Positions 41,822-49,991 of a stretch of DNA of 64,000 nt are shown here, in pieces. The notes under the pieces are model-generated. The model was not told where the DNA came from. It ran no database searches and worked only from the letters and a program-made list of their open reading frames with translations. The translations under genes were made by a program, and so were the position numbers. Every line of letters starts with the position of its first letter. Positions within the stretch are counted from its first letter, which is position 1. The stretch spans positions 26,340 through 90,339 of the forward strand of contig CALIAF010000039.1 of the NCBI GenBank assembly GCA_938041335.1, given 5' to 3'. Origin of the DNA: an uncultured Ulvibacter sp. Lineage in GTDB: Bacteria; Bacteroidota; Bacteroidia; Flavobacteriales; Flavobacteriaceae.

Positions 41822-42637
41822 TTACACGGCTACATCATATTCTCTCAAGGCATCATTAAGCGATGTCTTTTTATTAGTACTTTCTTTACGTTTCCCAATA
41901 ATCAGCGCACAAGGTACATTAAAGTCTCCCGCAGGAAACTTTTTAGTATAGCTACCAGGAATCACCACAGATCGTGAAGGTACTAATCCTTTAGTTTCTA
42001 TAGGTGTGTCTCCCGTCACATCAATAATTTTAGTAGATGCAGTGAGCACTACATTAGCACCAAGCACGGCTTCACGTTCTACACGTACGCCTTCTACCAC
42101 GATACAGCGCGAACCAATAAACGCATTATCCTCTATAATTACTGGTGCCGCTTGTAAAGGCTCTAAAACACCGCCAATACCTACACCACCACTAAGGTGA
42201 ACATTTTTTCCTATTTGAGCACAACTTCCCACGGTGGCCCAGGTGTCTACCATAGTCCCTTCATCTACGTAGGCGCCAATGTTTACATAACTAGGCATCA
42301 TAATGACACCCTTAGAGATATAAGCACCATGTCGCGCTACGGCATTTGGTACTACACGTATTCCGCGTGCTTTATAATTTCTTTTTAGCGGAATCTTATC
42401 GTGATATTCAAATATACCAGCTTCTAGTGTTTCCATTTTCTGAATTGGGAAATACAATACCACCGCCTTTTTTACCCATTCGTTTACTTGCCAACCGTTT
42501 ACAGTAGGTTCTGCACAACGAAGCTCGCCTTTATCGCAAAGATCTACTACTTCACGGATCGCGTTTATAGTAATAGTTTCTGTAAGTTTTGAACGGTCTT
42601 CCCAAGCCGTTTCTATGATGTTTTTAAGTTCGGTCAT
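41822..42637 (-). CDS. dapD: 2,3,4,5-tetrahydropyridine-2,6-dicarboxylate N-succinyltransferase
   Basis: 271 aa, typical length. N-terminal helical domain (LKNIIETAWEDR) followed by a left-handed beta-helix of hexapeptide repeats (about 110-220; GAYISKGVIMMPSYVNIGAY, GGVGIGGVLEPLQAAPVIIE) and the PSRSVVIPGSYTKKFPAG end. It uses succinyl-CoA in the lysine/diaminopimelate pathway, complementing dapB at the left edge. Adjacent to but functionally separate from the glycan cluster. Confidence 0.95.
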   Translation of the reverse strand: MTELKNIIETAWEDRSKLTETITINAIREVVDLCDKGELRCAEPTVNGWQVNEWVKKAVVLYFPIQKMETLEAGIFEYHDKIPLKRNYKARGIRVVPNAVARHGAYISKGVIMMPSYVNIGAYVDEGTMVDTWATVGSCAQIGKNVHLSGGVGIGGVLEPLQAAPVIIEDNAFIGSRCIVVEGVRVEREAVLGANVVLTASTKIIDVTGDTPIETKGLVPSRSVVIPGSYTKKFPAGDFNVPCALIIGKRKESTNKKTSLNDALREYDVAV

Positions 42638-42676
42638 TTGGTTGAATTAAAAATTTAGTTTTTCAATAATTAATAC

Positions 42677-42750
42677 GGTCAGATTGAGCATTGTTTGAAA
42701 AATACGATTTAGTATTTTGAAAACACCCAACGGAGTTGTTAGAAATCCTT
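42677..42750. repeat. 74-bp dispersed intergenic element, copy A
   Basis: The sequence from GGTCAGATTGAGCATTG (42677) to AGAAATCCTT (42750) recurs in reverse orientation at 56455-56528 with 5 differences in 74 bases. It contains an AAAATAC/GTATTTT stem with a 6-base loop and a CAAC/GTTG stem. It lies upstream of dapD. Confidence 0.88.
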
Positions 42751-42772
42751 AAAAATACCTAAGTTTCATTTT

Positions 42773-42794
42773 CTTCGACTGCGCTCAGAATGAC
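42773..42794. repeat. REP-like element CTTCGACTGCGCTCAG, single copy
   Basis: A 22-bp copy of the dispersed family, perfectly complementary to the one at 56379-56400. It is 22 bp from the 74-bp element, and at the other locus the two kinds also occur together, in mirror order. Confidence 0.8.
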
Positions 42795-42904
42795 TGCTGT
42801 GATTTTTCGACTTAAAGTAGATGCCTAACCTCTCATTACGTTGCGCAAAGATACGGTCTCTGCCGAAATTGGGAATCAAAATAGCATACTATTTAAAGAA
42901 CCCT

Positions 42905-42912
42905 TATTTTTG
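42905..42912 (+). promoter_or_regulatory. -7 promoter element of ruvX
   Basis: TATTTTTG matches TAnnTTTG and ends 8 bases before the ruvX ATG (42921), giving a leader of only a few bases. Confidence 0.5.
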
Positions 42913-42920
42913 CAAAATAA

Positions 42921-43331
42921 ATGGCAAGAATTCTGGCACTAGATTATGGAGGGAAGCGCACAGGGATAGCTGTGACAGATGAGTTGCAGATTATTGCTTC
43001 TGGATTAACTACTGTAGAAACCAGTGAACTAATGCCTTTTTTAAAGGCCTATTTTACAAGTGAAAATGTAACAGACGTTGTAGTAGGTGAGCCCACTCAA
43101 AAAGACGGGACCCCATCTAAGATAGAGGAGAAGATACAGAAGTTCTTAAAAAAGTTTACAAAAGCATTTCCAGAAATGAAGGTGCACAGACAGGATGAAC
43201 GATATACAAGTAAACAGGCATTTCAGACCATGATTGATAGTGGTTTGAAGAAAAAACAGAGAAGGAATAAAGCGCTAATTGACGAGATTGCTGCAACGAT
43301 TATATTGCAGGAGTATATGGGGCATAGATGA
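42921..43331 (+). CDS. ruvX: RuvX/YqgF Holliday-junction resolvase-like nuclease
   Basis: 136 aa, standard length. RNase H-like fold with LDYGGKRTGIAVTD (first acidic residue), VVVGEPTQKDGTPS, and VHRQDERYTSKQAF with the second acidic site, then an IDEIAATIILQEY end. Proposed roles are pre-16S rRNA processing and junction resolution. Preceded by a short-leader promoter and followed by 176 bp with a hexamer repeat before def. Confidence 0.92.
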   Translation: MARILALDYGGKRTGIAVTDELQIIASGLTTVETSELMPFLKAYFTSENVTDVVVGEPTQKDGTPSKIEEKIQKFLKKFTKAFPEMKVHRQDERYTSKQAFQTMIDSGLKKKQRRNKALIDEIAATIILQEYMGHR

Positions 43332-43335
43332 AAAT

Positions 43336-43360
43336 GAAATCGAACTTGAAATCGAAAAAG
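43336..43360. repeat. GAAATCGAACTTGAAATCG hexamer repeat
   Basis: Four degenerate hexamers (GAAATC, GAACTT, GAAATC, GAAAAA) lie five bases after the ruvX stop, like the stretch at 10658-10689. Confidence 0.6.
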
Positions 43361-43507
43361 TAGGAAAGAACAAATACCGTTTGCTTCACTAATTCAAAGG
43401 ATAAAGAGTAAGGTGAGACTTATTTTACGCGCTAAGAGCAAAAAAAATAAGAAGTATAAATTATAGAACATTTCCGAAGTGAGAAGTTTTAGAAAATATA
43501 AAGAAGA

Positions 43508-44098
43508 ATGATATTACCTATTGTGGCTTACGGAGATCCCGTATTGCGTAAAATGGCTAAAGAGGTTGAGAAGGATTATCCTAAGTTGGACGCCTTGCTG
43601 GAAAATATGTATGAGACCATGTATAATGCTAAAGGCGTTGGGCTGGCGGCACCACAGATTGGGCTGCCTATTCGTATTTTTCTTGTAGATGCTACTCCTT
43701 TTTCTGATGATGAAGAGATAAGTGAATCAGAACAAGAGTTTTTGTCGTCGTTTAAACAAACTTTTATTAATGCAACGATTATAGAGGAGACAGGAGATGA
43801 ATGGGCTTTTAATGAAGGATGTTTAAGCATACCAGATGTGCGTGAAGATGTTTTTAGGCAACCGGACATTGTTATCGAGTATTTTGATGAAGAATTTAAG
43901 AAGCATACGGAGAAATTTACAGGAATTGCTGCAAGAATCATTCAGCATGAGTACGATCACATAGAAGGGGTGTTATTTACAGATAAATTAACACCATTGA
44001 AGAAACGCTTGATTAAGAGACGATTAACAGATATAAGTAAAGGAAAAACTAACATTGGGTACCGAATGAAATACCCAAATATGAAAAAGAAACGTTAA
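43508..44098 (+). CDS. def: Peptide deformylase
   Basis: 196 aa. All three signature motifs are present: GVGLAAPQIG (about 44-53), EGCLS (Cys metal ligand, in FNEGCLSIPDV) and HEYDH (two His ligands and catalytic Glu, in IQHEYDHIEGVLF). Removes N-formyl from nascent proteins. Upstream 40 bp hold an ATTTCCGAAG motif (43470-43479). Followed by a DUF5606 gene, an order common in Flavobacteriia. Confidence 0.95.
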   Translation: MILPIVAYGDPVLRKMAKEVEKDYPKLDALLENMYETMYNAKGVGLAAPQIGLPIRIFLVDATPFSDDEEISESEQEFLSSFKQTFINATIIEETGDEWAFNEGCLSIPDVREDVFRQPDIVIEYFDEEFKKHTEKFTGIAARIIQHEYDHIEGVLFTDKLTPLKKRLIKRRLTDISKGKTNIGYRMKYPNMKKKR

Positions 44099-44160
44099 GT
44101 AGTTGTAAAATTAGTTGAAAGAGAAGATATTTGCGTTCCTTTTATGGAAAAACATACAAT

Positions 44161-44703
44161 ATGAGTTTAGAAAAAATAATGTCGATTTCTGGTAAGCCAG
44201 GATTATTTGAATTGAAGAATCAAACCCGCGGTGGCTTTCTAGCAGAATCACTTTTAGACGGTAAAAAAGTAAATGTGAGTGCACGGCATAACGTGAGCTT
44301 ACTTTCTGAAATTGCTATTTATACCACTACAGAAGAATTGCCTTTGCGAGAAGTTTTTAAAAAGATTTCAGAAAAGGAAAATGGTGGAGAAGCAATAAAC
44401 CATAAGGTTTCTAAAGATGAACTGGAAGAATATTTCTTTAAAGTGATCCCAGACTATGATGAAGACAGAGTCTATGCCAGTGATATCAAGAAAGTGGTGC
44501 AATGGTATAATTTGTTAACTAAAAAAGGTTTAACAGACTTTGAAGAACCTAATGATGAGGACAAAGCTGAGGCTAAGAAATTAGCGGCGTCTACCGTTAA
44601 AAAAGACCTTGTAAGTGCTAAAACTGCAAAAAAAGGATCTCAGAAGGCAACATCTTCTAAACAAGGTGGTACAGCAAAAAGTACTGCCGCTAGAAAAAAA
44701 TAA
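44161..44703 (+). CDS. DUF5606 family protein
   Basis: About 180 aa from the ATG at 44161 (MSLEKIMSISGKPGLFELKN); an upstream ATG at 44131 is less likely. The core has RGGFLAESLLDGKKVNVSAR and the Asp/Glu-rich DYDEDRVYASDIKKVVQWYN segment. The C-terminal 50 residues are rich in A, K, S and T (AKTAKKGSQKATSSK), a flexible basic tail. Function unknown; conserved in Bacteroidota next to def. A clear terminator follows. Confidence 0.8.
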   Translation: MSLEKIMSISGKPGLFELKNQTRGGFLAESLLDGKKVNVSARHNVSLLSEIAIYTTTEELPLREVFKKISEKENGGEAINHKVSKDELEEYFFKVIPDYDEDRVYASDIKKVVQWYNLLTKKGLTDFEEPNDEDKAEAKKLAASTVKKDLVSAKTAKKGSQKATSSKQGGTAKSTAARKK

Positions 44704-44726
44704 TAGCATACACATTCTATTTATTG

Positions 44727-44758
44727 AAAACCGCCTTATCTAAATAGGGCGGTTTTTT
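44727..44758 (+). terminator. Rho-independent terminator after DUF5606
   Basis: The stem AAAACCGCC / GGCGGTTTT (44727-44735 and 44748-44756) with a 12-base loop is followed by more T. Confidence 0.9.
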
Positions 44759-44775
44759 AATTTAAAATTAGCTGG

Positions 44776-44878
44776 CACCCTGAGCTTGTCAAAGGGCAAC
44801 AACTGTAGCAAGTTTGTTTTCTGATGAATGCACTTCGATACTTCGACAAGCTCAGCACAGACGAGCTCAGTGTGACAA
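44776..44878. repeat. REP-like cluster with three CTGAGC cores
   Basis: One copy, CACCCTGAGCTTGTCAAAGG, begins at 44776. A compound copy at 44831-44878 contains CTTCGACAAGCTCAGC followed by GAGCTCAGTGTGACA. The first and the second face each other, giving an inverted arrangement in the spacer before mazG. Confidence 0.75.
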
Positions 44879-44944
44879 AGATTAATCAACCAAATTTAAA
44901 TGATACTGCCACTGCCACTGCTACGGTAAACTTAAATTTATAAT

Positions 44945-44974
44945 TTGCCTTACGGCGAAAATGCCATAGCTTTG
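44945..44974 (+). promoter_or_regulatory. mazG promoter, TTG-N19-TAGCTTTG
   Basis: TTG at 44945-44947 and TAGCTTTG at 44967-44974 fit the Bacteroidota consensus exactly, including spacing. The ATG is 16 bases further. Confidence 0.7.
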
Positions 44975-44990
44975 TCATAAATCTACTATA

Positions 44991-45764
44991 ATGAACTCTA
45001 GAGAAGCCCAACTAAAAGCGTACGACCGTTTATTGACCATTATGGATGAACTCCGAGAGCAATGTCCTTGGGATAAAAAGCAGACACTTGAGTCTTTACG
45101 CCATCTCACCATTGAAGAAACCTATGAATTAGGAGACGCTATTCTTGATAATGACCTTGAAGAAGTTAAAAAAGAACTCGGTGATCTTTTATTACACATT
45201 GTTTTTTATGCTAAAATAGGTAGTGAAACAAAGGACTTTGATATGGCAGACGTGGCTAATGAGATTTGCGATAAGCTCATTTCGAGACATCCACACATCT
45301 ATGGTGATGTGGTAGTTGCAGACGAAGAAGAAGTAAAACAAAACTGGGAAAAACTAAAGTTAAAAGAAGGTAAAACGAGTGTTCTTGAAGGTGTACCTAA
45401 ATCATTACCAGCATTAGTTAAGGCAAACAGAATACAAGATAAAGTAGCGGGAGTAGGTTTTGATTGGGAAGAACCACATCAAGTGTTTGAAAAGTTACAA
45501 GAAGAACTCGCAGAACTTCAAGTAGAGATTGACGCCAATGATAAGGACAAGATGGAGGCCGAATTTGGCGATGTATTGTTCTCTATGATTAACTATGCTC
45601 GTTTCTTAAAAGTAGACCCAGAAAACGCATTAGAGCGTACTAACAAGAAGTTTATAAAGCGTTTCCAGTTCTTAGAAGCCAAGGCAAAGGAGTTAGGTAA
45701 AGAATTACAAGATATGTCTCTGGCAGAAATGGATGTCTATTGGAACGAAGCCAAGGGATTGTAG
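44991..45764 (+). CDS. mazG: Nucleoside triphosphate pyrophosphohydrolase MazG
   Basis: 257 aa with two MazG helical domains. The first has CPWDKKQTLESLRHLTIEET and EELGDLL-type acidic residues (VKKELGDLLLHIVFYAKIG); the second has LQEELAELQVEID and EAEFGDVLFSMINYARF. The KVAGVGFDWEEPHQVFEKL linker is typical. It hydrolyses NTPs and aberrant nucleotides. Single gene with a well-formed promoter. Confidence 0.94.
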   Translation: MNSREAQLKAYDRLLTIMDELREQCPWDKKQTLESLRHLTIEETYELGDAILDNDLEEVKKELGDLLLHIVFYAKIGSETKDFDMADVANEICDKLISRHPHIYGDVVVADEEEVKQNWEKLKLKEGKTSVLEGVPKSLPALVKANRIQDKVAGVGFDWEEPHQVFEKLQEELAELQVEIDANDKDKMEAEFGDVLFSMINYARFLKVDPENALERTNKKFIKRFQFLEAKAKELGKELQDMSLAEMDVYWNEAKGL

Positions 45765-45853
45765 ATAGACGCTTGACGATTTTAGATTTTTGAAGTATTT
45801 GAAAGGGGAATATGGATTTATAAATTATAATAGCCAAACGTAAGACCCTCACT

Positions 45854-45905
45854 GCACTTTTGTGCTTCTGCAAGCGGAATTCAAAATGCGATTCTCCCAG
45901 AGGAG
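45854..45905. other. Three adjacent mini-hairpins in the mazG-oxyR spacer
   Basis: Within 52 bases lie GCACTTTTGTGC (45854-45865), the overlapping GCTTCTGCAAGC (45864-45875) and CTCCCAGAGGAG (45894-45905), each self-complementary around a 4-base loop. An antisense open frame here (45652-45972) is not convincing as a gene. The block could be a structured RNA element between the convergent genes mazG and oxyR, or a relic repeat. Confidence 0.4.
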
Positions 45906-45996
45906 CGTGACAGGATTCAGAATAGCTTAAAAAGCTATTTTCAAAATTAAAGGCAATTATTAATCCCAACAAACCACTCTAGACCGCTACTATCTA

Positions 45997-46932
45997 TCAC
46001 TTCAAAGGACTTACAATCTTCACATCTGTAAAAGCGATAGTGCCTCTTATAACACCTGCAATCACATCATAAAGTGCATTTATAATCTGCAGTTTTAATT
46101 CACTTTTATTGTACACCAAACTAACTTCTCTTGCTGGCGATGGCTCTTCAAAATAACGGAGTTGCTTTTGTTGGTTTTCATTGAGTTCTGCGGCGTGCAG
46201 ATAGGGAAGAAGCGTCATCCCTAAACCTTCATGAGAGAGCTTGATTAAGGTTTCAAAGCTACCACTTTCTAATGTGAAGCTATCTAGGTTTCCTGCGCCT
46301 TTATTTTTACATAGGTTAAGCACTCCATCTCTAAAGCAGTGTCCATCTTCTAGTAACAATAAATCATTGATATCAATATCATCTACTTTAAGTTTTTTCT
46401 TATCAAATAAAGAATGTCCTTGTGGTATGTATCCAACAAATGGTTCATAATATAATACACGCTCTTTTACTTTTGCTTCAAGAAGGGGTGTTGCGGCAAT
46501 AGCAGCATCTAAGTGGCCATCTTGCAGTCTAATCACTATTTCTTCTGTAGTGAGCTCTTCAATTTTGAGCTGTACTTTTGGATATTTATTTGTAAAGTTC
46601 TTTAAAAACATGGGTAACAATGTGGGCATTATAGTAGGGATGATGCCTAGTTTGAATTCGCCGCCAATAAAGCCTTTTTCTTGATCTACAATATCTTGCA
46701 TGCGATTTGCTTCATTAACAATGCTCATCGCTTGCTGCACAATCTTTTCTCCCACAGGCGTCAACTCAATAGGTTTTCTAGCCCTATTAAAAATAAGAAT
46801 GTCCAGCTCATCTTCTAACTTTTGTATTTGCATACTTAATGTAGGTTGTGTTACAAAGGTGTGTTGAGATGCTTTGGTAAAGTTTTTATGTTCTGCAACG
46901 GCAAGTACGTATTTGAGTTGTGTGATTGTCAT
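45997..46932 (-). CDS. oxyR: Peroxide-sensing LysR regulator OxyR
   Basis: 311 aa. N-terminal LysR helix-turn-helix (MTITQLKYVLAVAEHKNFTK, then ASQHTFVTQPTLSMQIQKLE). The sensor domain contains LLLEDGHCFRDGVLNLCKN with Cys199 and Cys208, the same positions as the redox pair of E. coli OxyR, so a peroxide switch is well supported. It presumably activates catalase/peroxidase genes elsewhere. A TAGCTTTG promoter element lies 17 bases before the ATG. Confidence 0.93.
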   Translation of the reverse strand: MTITQLKYVLAVAEHKNFTKASQHTFVTQPTLSMQIQKLEDELDILIFNRARKPIELTPVGEKIVQQAMSIVNEANRMQDIVDQEKGFIGGEFKLGIIPTIMPTLLPMFLKNFTNKYPKVQLKIEELTTEEIVIRLQDGHLDAAIAATPLLEAKVKERVLYYEPFVGYIPQGHSLFDKKKLKVDDIDINDLLLLEDGHCFRDGVLNLCKNKGAGNLDSFTLESGSFETLIKLSHEGLGMTLLPYLHAAELNENQQKQLRYFEEPSPAREVSLVYNKSELKLQIINALYDVIAGVIRGTIAFTDVKIVSPLK

Positions 46933-46948
46933 TAGTTATTGCTTTTCA

Positions 46949-46956
46949 CAAAGCTA
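46949..46956 (-). promoter_or_regulatory. -7 promoter element of oxyR
   Basis: Minus-strand TAGCTTTG (TAnnTTTG), 16 bases before the start codon. Confidence 0.5.
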
Positions 46957-47082
46957 TCGATTTTTCTTATTAATAAGTCATATTACTGTATTTTTTTTAT
47001 TCATATTATAAGTTTCGAAGTGCTTATTGATAGGCTCAAAAAATGTATATTGAAATAACAAAATGAATTTTTTATTACAGAA

Positions 47083-47628
47083 ATGAAAGAAGATCATATT
47101 AAATACGCATTGAAAAACCGGGAACTAAAATTAGAGAGACGACACCTTTTTTCTCATTATTCTATTGTTGGATTCCTTTTAATTACTCCATCCATTTTCA
47201 TATTTATGTTCATTAAAGATTATGATAAAAATATGCTGAAACCAACACCTTCAGGCTTTTTGTGGTTCTTTTTTGTATTCCTATTTTTATCATTTCTTTC
47301 ATACTACATTCAAAAAAAACGTTTAAAGTATAAGGTTGTTGATACAAAATTAAATAAAGCTACCCTGCGTAAAATTATTGGAGAAGTTGCTACTAAGTTA
47401 GAATGGCAAATAATTAAAAGCAATACAAAAGTTATTATTGCAAAAACGCACCCTAGTTTTTTCTCTGGAAGTAGGGGTGAACATATTACTATACTATTTG
47501 ATACTGATGCTGTCTTAGTTAATAGTATTTGTGACCCAGATGAAAAGTCTTCTTTAGTCTCAATGGGTAGAAATACAAAAAATGAAAACACATTAATTGA
47601 GGCAATTAAAATGGCTAATAAATTATAA
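47083..47628 (+). CDS. Membrane protein, unknown function
   Basis: 181 aa. Two membrane spans (about 27-47, IVGFLLITPSIFIFMFI, and about 62-79, FLWFFFVFLFLSFLSYYI) are followed by a C-terminal alpha/beta domain of about 95 residues (ATLRKIIGEVATKLEWQII, IIAKTHPSFFSGSRGEHITI, LVNSICDPDEKSS). The soluble part resembles domains found in other flavobacterial hypotheticals, but I cannot name it. Divergent from oxyR, ended by a hairpin terminator. Confidence 0.65.
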   Translation: MKEDHIKYALKNRELKLERRHLFSHYSIVGFLLITPSIFIFMFIKDYDKNMLKPTPSGFLWFFFVFLFLSFLSYYIQKKRLKYKVVDTKLNKATLRKIIGEVATKLEWQIIKSNTKVIIAKTHPSFFSGSRGEHITILFDTDAVLVNSICDPDEKSSLVSMGRNTKNENTLIEAIKMANKL

Positions 47629-47629
47629 A

Positions 47630-47664
47630 CTCCCTCAAGGATTAATCCTGAAGGGAGCTTTTTA
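47630..47664 (+). terminator. Hairpin terminator after the 47083 gene
   Basis: CTCCCT (47630-47635) pairs with AGGGAG (47652-47657), with an inner AGGATTAATCCT palindrome, followed by CTTTTTATT. The convergent DUF2141 gene ends 20 bp beyond. Confidence 0.8.
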
Positions 47665-47683
47665 TTAATAGAAGTATACTTTT

Positions 47684-48148
47684 TTACATTCTAATATCTA
47701 ACACCTGTGGCTCATTAGTTACGGTAAAAACAGCATCACTCCATTGTGGTGGTCCAAAACTCATTATGTTATTTGAAGTACCGTACATTTCTTTAGGCAT
47801 TCCGTTTACTTCAAAGTCCATTTTTTTGTTTCCGTTTTTGTCCCAGTATATAGTCACTGCATAATCTCCAGGTGCTACATTTTCAAAAACTACGGTTGCT
47901 TTACCATCGACGATATTGCTTTCTGCAGTATCAATTCCTCCTTTTAAAAAGTTGTCTTTAGTTTGTAAAGAGAAGAATACGCTTCCTTCTTCTGAACCTA
48001 CAGGTGCGTTTACCGTGATGGTTGTTCCTGTTGTTTTTGTGATCACTTCTACTGTTTCAGTTTCTGTTGTGATTACTTCTGCAGTGTCTTGAGAGAATCC
48101 AATTAAACTAGTAATACTTAATGCGATTGTTGCGATGATAGTTTTCAT
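47684..48148 (-). CDS. DUF2141 secreted protein
   Basis: 154 aa. Signal peptide (MKTIIATIALSITSLIGFSQ), then a T/V/E-rich linker and the DUF2141 beta domain with GSVFFSLQTKDNFLKGG, FENVAPGDYAVTIYWDKNGN and KMDFEVNGMPKEMYGTSNN. Common secreted family of Bacteroidota, function unknown. Single gene followed upstream by about 300 bp without genes. Confidence 0.88.
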   Translation of the reverse strand: MKTIIATIALSITSLIGFSQDTAEVITTETETVEVITKTTGTTITVNAPVGSEEGSVFFSLQTKDNFLKGGIDTAESNIVDGKATVVFENVAPGDYAVTIYWDKNGNKKMDFEVNGMPKEMYGTSNNIMSFGPPQWSDAVFTVTNEPQVLDIRM

Positions 48149-48447
48149 AATATGTGATTTTAATGGTTAATATTTTTGTTGGTACAAAGATGCGTGAGGT
48201 TTAGGTTTTCAAAAAAAAGTGTTTACCCAACTGTAGAATAATTAGGATGAGTTGTAGAAAATTGATGATTCGTGATCTATGACCAGTGAACAGCAGTCAT
48301 TTGAGATATGTAACTCGTTGTAGCTAGCGCTTTATACTATTGGAAAGTTATGAGATGTCTTTAGTGTAACTAATAAGAATGAATAGCTTTACTAAAAATT
48401 GCTGCTAGTTCTCTTACCATTCATAGTTCACTGCTCACGGTTCACTA
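48149..48447. other. 299-bp spacer with degenerate AGTGAAC heptamers
   Basis: No gene seen. Near 48278-48290 GACCAGTGAACAGCAGTC and near 48420-48447 the minus-strand run TGATAGTGAACCGTGAGCAG look like decayed heptamer arrays, the second starting at the TGA stop codon of the DUF58 gene, as the CACTACT arrays do at other stops. Confidence 0.5.
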
Positions 48448-49782
48448 TCAAAGAAGCCCTCTTGCCTTAATCTCTAAATACTTATTAATCGTATTAACAG
48501 TAAGGTCTTCTGGCGCGGTTAAAATGGTTTGTATCCCGTATTTCTGAAGCTCATTTACAATTAGTTTTTTCTCGTAAACGAATTTTTCTGCAATTGTATT
48601 TTCAAAAATATCGTGAGTAGTCTTTGCTTCTTTCTTACTGAAATCTTCTAACTCGGTATTCTTGAAAAAAATAACTACTAAGAGATGTGTCTTGGCAATT
48701 GCTTGTAAATAGGGGAGTTGACGATGAACGGCATCTAAGGTTTCAAAGTTGGTGTACAATAATAATAGACTACGCTGCTTGATGATCCTTTTTACATCTA
48801 CATATAGCCTTGAGAAATCACTTTCAGAAAAATCTGTCTGTACATTATATAAAGTTTCAAGTACCACGTTCATTTGTGCTTTAGAACGTTGCGCTTTTAC
48901 GCGGTCTTCTACTTTTCTTGAGAAAGTAAACATTCCAGCTTTATCCTTCTTTTTAATAGCGATGTTTGAGATTACTAAAGTCGCGTTTATTGCATAATCC
49001 AATAAGCTTAGGTTTTTAAATGGCATTTTCATGACACGTCCTTTATCAATCACAGAATAAACGGGTTGCGATTTTTCATCCTGGTATTGGTTCACCATCA
49101 GGTCGCCACGCTTTGCTGTCGCATTCCAGTTGATATTACGCACGTCATCCCCCTGCACATACTCTTTTATTTGTTCAAACTCTAGTGTATTTCCTATACG
49201 GCGTATCTTCTTTAAGCCGAAAAGCTTCAAACGATTGGTAAATGCTAAAAAATCAAATTTCTTTAATTGCAGAAATGATGGATAATTGGGAACGCTAGTC
49301 TCTGTATCAAAGACGTGTCTTCTGCTCGCTAATCCTATAAAGGTAGTGGCAAATATTAGCAAATTTCCGAAGTAATACTCACCGCGTTCTACTGGACGCA
49401 CTTGATACGTAATCTTCTTTTCTTGAGCAGAAGCAAGACGCGTTTTAATCTCAAAATCACGCAGCTGCCACTGTACCGGTAACTCATCAATAATTTTTAT
49501 TTCTACTTTAAATAAATAACGATTGGTGATAAATACCTCAATATCATTGTCATCTCCATTAGATAGTTTCTCTGGTAGGATTCTTTTAGCATCGATACCT
49601 ACTTTATTTCTGTAGAGTAAAAGAATGTCAAACAGCAGGGTAATCATCAACACACCAAATAACAATTTACACACTCCATATAATTCTTGGAAGAAATATG
49701 CAATCACAAAAAGCACCGTAATCGCAATAAGGATCGCGAAGAAGCGCTTGTTTAAGTATAGTGATTTGAAGAATTTTTTCAT
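48448..49782 (-). CDS. DUF58 domain protein (BatB-type module)
   Basis: 444 aa. Two N-terminal membrane spans (FFAILIAITVLFVIAYFF and LLFGVLMITLLFDILLLY), a beta-rich region with ERGEYYFGNLLIFATTF, then the DUF58 vWA-like core starting at EFEQIKEYVQGDDVRNINWN with DLMVNQYQDEKSQPVYSVID. These proteins occur with MoxR ATPases, which are thought to act as chaperones for vWA-type partners. It is separated from moxR by a 207-bp spacer with a nine-copy heptamer array. Confidence 0.88.
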   Translation of the reverse strand: MKKFFKSLYLNKRFFAILIAITVLFVIAYFFQELYGVCKLLFGVLMITLLFDILLLYRNKVGIDAKRILPEKLSNGDDNDIEVFITNRYLFKVEIKIIDELPVQWQLRDFEIKTRLASAQEKKITYQVRPVERGEYYFGNLLIFATTFIGLASRRHVFDTETSVPNYPSFLQLKKFDFLAFTNRLKLFGLKKIRRIGNTLEFEQIKEYVQGDDVRNINWNATAKRGDLMVNQYQDEKSQPVYSVIDKGRVMKMPFKNLSLLDYAINATLVISNIAIKKKDKAGMFTFSRKVEDRVKAQRSKAQMNVVLETLYNVQTDFSESDFSRLYVDVKRIIKQRSLLLLYTNFETLDAVHRQLPYLQAIAKTHLLVVIFFKNTELEDFSKKEAKTTHDIFENTIAEKFVYEKKLIVNELQKYGIQTILTAPEDLTVNTINKYLEIKARGLL

Positions 49783-49928
49783 TTACTTGCTTTGATACAT
49801 TTTTTATTGCCTTTAGAATAGGTCTATTTTAATGAGGTTGCGACTACGCTCGACTTCACATTATTATATTAATATGTTTTATTCTTTTTGTTGTGTTTTT
49901 ATAAGCTACGCATGAATTTATTATTTTT

Positions 49929-49991
49929 CACTACTCACTACTCACTACTCACTACTCACTACTCACTACTCACTACTCACTACTCACTACT
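49929..49991. repeat. CACTACT heptamer array, 9 copies, over the moxR stop codon
   Basis: Nine perfect tandem copies of CACTACT (49929-49991). On the minus strand the TAG stop of moxR (49992-49990) flows directly into the AGTAGTG repeat. The same unit appears four times at 9664-9691 in the same relation to a stop codon. Copy number may vary between strains. Confidence 0.97.

Noticed and set aside
45652..45972. Minus-strand 106-codon frame overlapping the mazG end
   Set aside because: It covers the hairpin-rich spacer and the antisense of mazG; composition and lack of motifs argue against a real gene.
49929..49991. Heptamer array as a possible CRISPR
   Set aside because: Units are only 7 bp with no spacers, and no cas genes are nearby.
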